Assembly (NCBI GenBank): GCA_002702205.1
Contig: NZYP01000049.1
Span: 11,389-21,080 of the forward strand
Direction of reading: 5' to 3'
From: Flammeovirgaceae bacterium
GTDB taxonomy: Bacteria; Bacteroidota; Bacteroidia; Cytophagales; MED-G16
Length of the DNA: 9,692 bases
A program made the translations under genes and the position numbers. Shown here piece by piece: positions 7,657-9,692 of this stretch. How positions within the stretch are numbered: position 1 is the stretch's first letter; each line of letters begins with the position of its first letter. The notes beneath the pieces are model-generated. The model worked only from the letters and a program-made list of their open reading frames with translations, searched no databases and was not told where the DNA came from.

Positions 7657-8121
7657 TTATCTAATAAAACCATCAACAGACTCTCTGTATTCTATCACAA
7701 AACCATTTTCAGAAGTAAACTTTTTAAATTCATCTGAAGCAGGACCTGTCACAATAAAGTTTTCTAAAGTAAATAAATTAAAAAACCTATCAAAGAATGG
7801 CCCTTCAATGAAATTTTGTCCGTGCTTAGTCGCACCCTTGCTATCTTCATATTTTTCATATAGAGTTACAGATGACCCATCTGCTGAGACAAAATAACCG
7901 TACTCTAGACAAAAGTCTTCAGTATTGATAACATTTTGTGTTATCTCCTCAATAAATTGACTTAGATTCTCACTTGAATTAGAATTCACTTTAAGACTTA
8001 TTATAAAAGTTATTTCATCAGATTCAGAATTTTTTATTGGAGATGATTGATCTCTATTATCTTCAACCTTTGTACAGGATGAAAGAAAAATTATGATTAA
8101 AAAAATATACAAGTTTCTCAT
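7657..8121 (-). CDS. Lipoprotein with antibiotic-biosynthesis-monooxygenase-like (dimeric alpha+beta barrel) domain
   Basis: This 154-residue protein has a lipoprotein signal with lipobox LSSC (Cys16) and a polar linker to about residue 35. The remainder has the ABM/dimeric ferredoxin-like layout: strand FIISLKV (39-45), helix SENLSQFIEEITQNV (50-64), strand CLEYGYFVSADGSSVTLYEKYED (71-93) with its hairpin, a helix with H100, and the C-terminal VTGPASDEFKK (124-134) ending in DGFIR. This resembles small ABM-like proteins that end in a 'gG+.R' tail. Known ABM enzymes oxidise quinols, or degrade haem as IsdG does; the catalytic residues of those types cannot be confirmed here, so activity is open. 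It lies between the DUF6090 gene (62 bp upstream) and the S9 peptidase gene (2 bp downstream). ATG at 8121 is the only start that keeps the signal sequence. Confidence 0.86.
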   Translation of the reverse strand: MRNLYIFLIIIFLSSCTKVEDNRDQSSPIKNSESDEITFIISLKVNSNSSENLSQFIEEITQNVINTEDFCLEYGYFVSADGSSVTLYEKYEDSKGATKHGQNFIEGPFFDRFFNLFTLENFIVTGPASDEFKKFTSENGFVIEYRESVDGFIR

Positions 8122-8183
8122 TTCTTATTTTAGTTATAAATTATTTTTTAAATATATAAAAAGCTTAACAAACACGCCTTCCA

Positions 8184-8972
8184 TTAATTCTGAAGTTCAT
8201 TTAAATATCTTCTTATTGACTTTGATATTCTTGTTCTCTCAGAATCAACTTCAACCATTCTTTGTGAGTAAACATTTATCCTATTTCTTAAATTAATAGT
8301 ATTTGAATAAAATTCAATACCTGTATAATTATTTTTGATTTTATTGTCTTCAAAAAAGTTCTTAAACTTTTTAAGTGTTTTATCGCTAAATTGTCCAGAA
8401 CCATATATCCCAAATCTTACATCAGAAACAACCCCATTATTATTATTTTCATTTGCAAAAAGCATAGAAAAAGGATGGTAATAATTGTAATACCTTAGAG
8501 CAATGTCATCAACAATTTGGTTATTATCATAAACTCTTTTTGCGATTGCCTCATAATATTTATTCATCATACTATGAATGTCCTGAGGGAATAAATTAAT
8601 TCTACCATTGGAAATTAAAGACTTATAAGTTGCGTCTGTCATAAAAAAAGTTTGATAAGTATATAAGAACCCTAAACTTATTATGCTATCATAATATTTT
8701 TTATAACTTATTTTATTTTCCTGTTTTAGCTCAATTAAATTAATCATACTATTGGTTTTTCTATCGCCAACTAATAAAGCATCATTTACTCTATTAATTG
8801 TCAAAGAATCATTTTCTAAATCATCTATAATAGAACTAATATCTTTAATATGCTGTATTTCTTCAAGTCTATTCCTATTCCATTCATCTATCCAAAATGT
8901 AACGGATATTCCTACAACAATCACAACAAACTCTAGTGAATACTTTATTAATAATTTTTTCTTGTAATCCAT
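8184..8972 (-). CDS. DUF6090-type single-pass membrane protein
   Basis: This 262-residue protein has a short lysine-rich cytoplasmic start, one transmembrane helix at about 11-28 (YSLEFVVIVVGISVTFWI) and the hallmark IDEWN right after it (28-32). A charged, probably helical region follows (LEEIQHIKDISSIIDDLENDS, about 36-56). The pattern 'YsLEf.viv.Gi..tf.ID.WN' plus an E..yl..i..Dl..D helix is what I recognise as the DUF6090 family, common in Flavobacteriia and without assigned function. The C-terminal part is largely helical and polar and presumably lies outside the cytoplasm. It is the first gene of the minus-strand block and is divergent from an S9 peptidase gene. A weak AAGG sits just upstream of the ATG at 8972. 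Confidence 0.87.
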   Translation of the reverse strand: MDYKKKLLIKYSLEFVVIVVGISVTFWIDEWNRNRLEEIQHIKDISSIIDDLENDSLTINRVNDALLVGDRKTNSMINLIELKQENKISYKKYYDSIISLGFLYTYQTFFMTDATYKSLISNGRINLFPQDIHSMMNKYYEAIAKRVYDNNQIVDDIALRYYNYYHPFSMLFANENNNNGVVSDVRFGIYGSGQFSDKTLKKFKNFFEDNKIKNNYTGIEFYSNTINLRNRINVYSQRMVEVDSERTRISKSIRRYLNELQN

Positions 8973-9081
8973 ACCTTAAAAAATAAAAGATGTCGACTGA
9001 AACAAATTTTTAATCACAGATGATATTTTATTTTCAATAAATTAAATAAATTAATTTTTAAATCAACATAAATTAATCATT
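8973..9081. promoter_or_regulatory. Divergent promoter spacer between DUF6090 gene and second S9 peptidase
   Basis: These 109 bp of very AT-rich DNA lie between two outward-facing genes, so both promoters should be here. On the minus strand AAAATTTG near 9002-9009 differs from the Bacteroidota -7 consensus TAnnTTTG at one base, but the nearest upstream TTG is 24 bases away, slightly too far. I found no convincing plus-strand pair. No hairpin terminator or riboswitch-like structure is apparent. Confidence 0.35.
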
Positions 9082-9692
9082 ATGAGTCCAAAAGTCAGAC
9101 ATTTATTACTATCATTTTTTTTCATTTCTTTCTCTCTATCTTCTCAAGACATTTGGAGTCCAAAGGAAAGTATGAAAATAAAATCAATAAGCCAAACTGA
9201 TATAAGTTATGATGGGAAAATGGTTGCATATGTTGTAAGAGAACCTGTAATGGATGATGAAAAATCAGAGTACCTGAGTCAGATTTGGTTAACAAATGTA
9301 GATTCTAAAGAAAATATTCAGTACACATTTAATTTAAAATCTAGCAGCTCGCCAAAATTTTCTCCAGACGGAAAAAATCTAGCATTTTTATCTTCTAGAT
9401 CGGGTAAAAATCAAATTTGGATTATAAGTACTTCAGGTGGTGAGGCAAGAAGACTAACAGAAGAAGAGAAGGGTGTAAGGTCTATAAAGTGGTCTCCAAA
9501 TGGTAGAAACATCTCTTTTTTAAAAAACGATGACGATACTGAAGAAGAAATAAAATCTAAAAAAAATAAAACAGATGTGATCCTAGTAGATAAAAATTTT
9601 AAATACTCTCACATTTACTCTTATAATTTATTTGAGGACACTGTAACTCAAATCACAAAAGGTAATTTTTCAGTTAATAGTTTTGATTACTC
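9082..9692 (+). CDS. S9-type peptidase N-terminal signal and beta-propeller, C-terminus cut by window edge
   Basis: 203 complete codons are visible before the window ends. Residues 1-21 form a signal peptide (hydrophobic LLLSFFFISFSLSS). Propeller repeats of the TolB/WD40-like type follow: ISYDGKMVAYV (41-51), FSPDGKNLAFLSSRSGKNQI (93-112) with the WIISTSGGEARRLT strand pair, and WSPNGRNISFLK (137-148). This is the N-terminal layout of exported S9C acylaminoacyl-type peptidases; the catalytic alpha/beta hydrolase domain would lie beyond the window, so the enzyme class is inferred from the propeller alone. A TolB-like non-enzymatic propeller is the alternative. ATG at 9082 is chosen because it directly precedes the signal peptide; no Shine-Dalgarno sequence is visible. 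It is not a close copy of the S9 peptidase at 5636-7654. Confidence 0.9.
   Translation, partial: MSPKVRHLLLSFFFISFSLSSQDIWSPKESMKIKSISQTDISYDGKMVAYVVREPVMDDEKSEYLSQIWLTNVDSKENIQYTFNLKSSSSPKFSPDGKNLAFLSSRSGKNQIWIISTSGGEARRLTEEEKGVRSIKWSPNGRNISFLKNDDDTEEEIKSKKNKTDVILVDKNFKYSHIYSYNLFEDTVTQITKGNFSVNSFDY

Noticed and set aside
8122..8183. Possible separate promoter or terminator between the DUF6090 and ABM-like genes
   Set aside because: The 62-bp spacer contains AAGCTT and scattered TTG/TA-rich elements, but no stem longer than a few bases and no correctly spaced -33/-7 pair.
8093..8296. Plus-strand open frame of 67 codons
   Set aside because: It runs antisense across the 5' end of the ABM-like lipoprotein gene and the 3' end of the DUF6090 gene. 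The translation is low-complexity K/F/L/S-rich sequence with no recognisable motif, as expected from AT-rich antisense DNA.
8752..8967. Plus-strand open frame of 71 codons
   Set aside because: It lies fully antisense inside the DUF6090 gene, whose own translation shows a coherent transmembrane helix and family hallmark.
8973..9081. Riboswitch or small RNA in the divergent spacer
   Set aside because: No GC-containing stems or known aptamer-like conserved blocks are visible; the spacer is nearly featureless A/T.

Overview
The window is AT-rich DNA with no recognisable Shine-Dalgarno sequences, A-rich leaders, and several short lipoprotein signals with the cysteine at residue 16. It also carries families typical of Bacteroidota: a DUF6067/GH123-like protein, a large secreted PIG-L deacetylase, DUF6090 and S9 peptidases. 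I read it as a chromosomal fragment of a marine-type flavobacterium. That taxonomic call is inference from gene content and style, since no rRNA or marker gene is present. I see no tRNA, CRISPR array, transposase, phage gene or plasmid function.

Layout, left to right. Positions 1-1962 (minus) hold the N-terminal two thirds or so of a lipoprotein with a GH123-like/DUF6067 glycoside hydrolase N-terminal architecture, cut by the window edge. It follows directly on an 828-residue secreted PIG-L deacetylase (4438-1952, minus) and has no ATG start. A 70-bp divergent spacer with a perfect 20-bp AT palindrome separates the deacetylase from a small NTF2-like lipoprotein on the plus strand (4509-5012). 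A strong hairpin terminator then lies between this gene and a second, paralogous NTF2-like lipoprotein that converges on it from the minus strand (5583-5053).

Upstream of that on the minus strand are an exported S9 prolyl-oligopeptidase-type peptidase (7654-5636), a lipoprotein with an antibiotic-biosynthesis-monooxygenase-like (ABM) fold only 2 bp upstream of it (8121-7657), and a single-pass membrane protein of the DUF6090 type (8972-8184). A 109-bp divergent spacer separates the DUF6090 gene from a second S9-type peptidase on the plus strand, cut by the right edge of the window (9082 onwards).

Functionally, every gene encodes a protein predicted to be exported or membrane-anchored. The deacetylase and GH123-like pair suggests processing of an N-acetylated amino-sugar glycan or glycolipid in the periplasm or at the surface. 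The peptidase block suggests periplasmic peptide turnover. The two NTF2-like lipoproteins are of unknown function. I do not find a clear defence, mobile or biosynthetic system. The most distinctive items are the deacetylase/hydrolase pairing, the convergent NTF2-like paralogue pair and the lipid-anchored ABM-like protein coupled to a peptidase.
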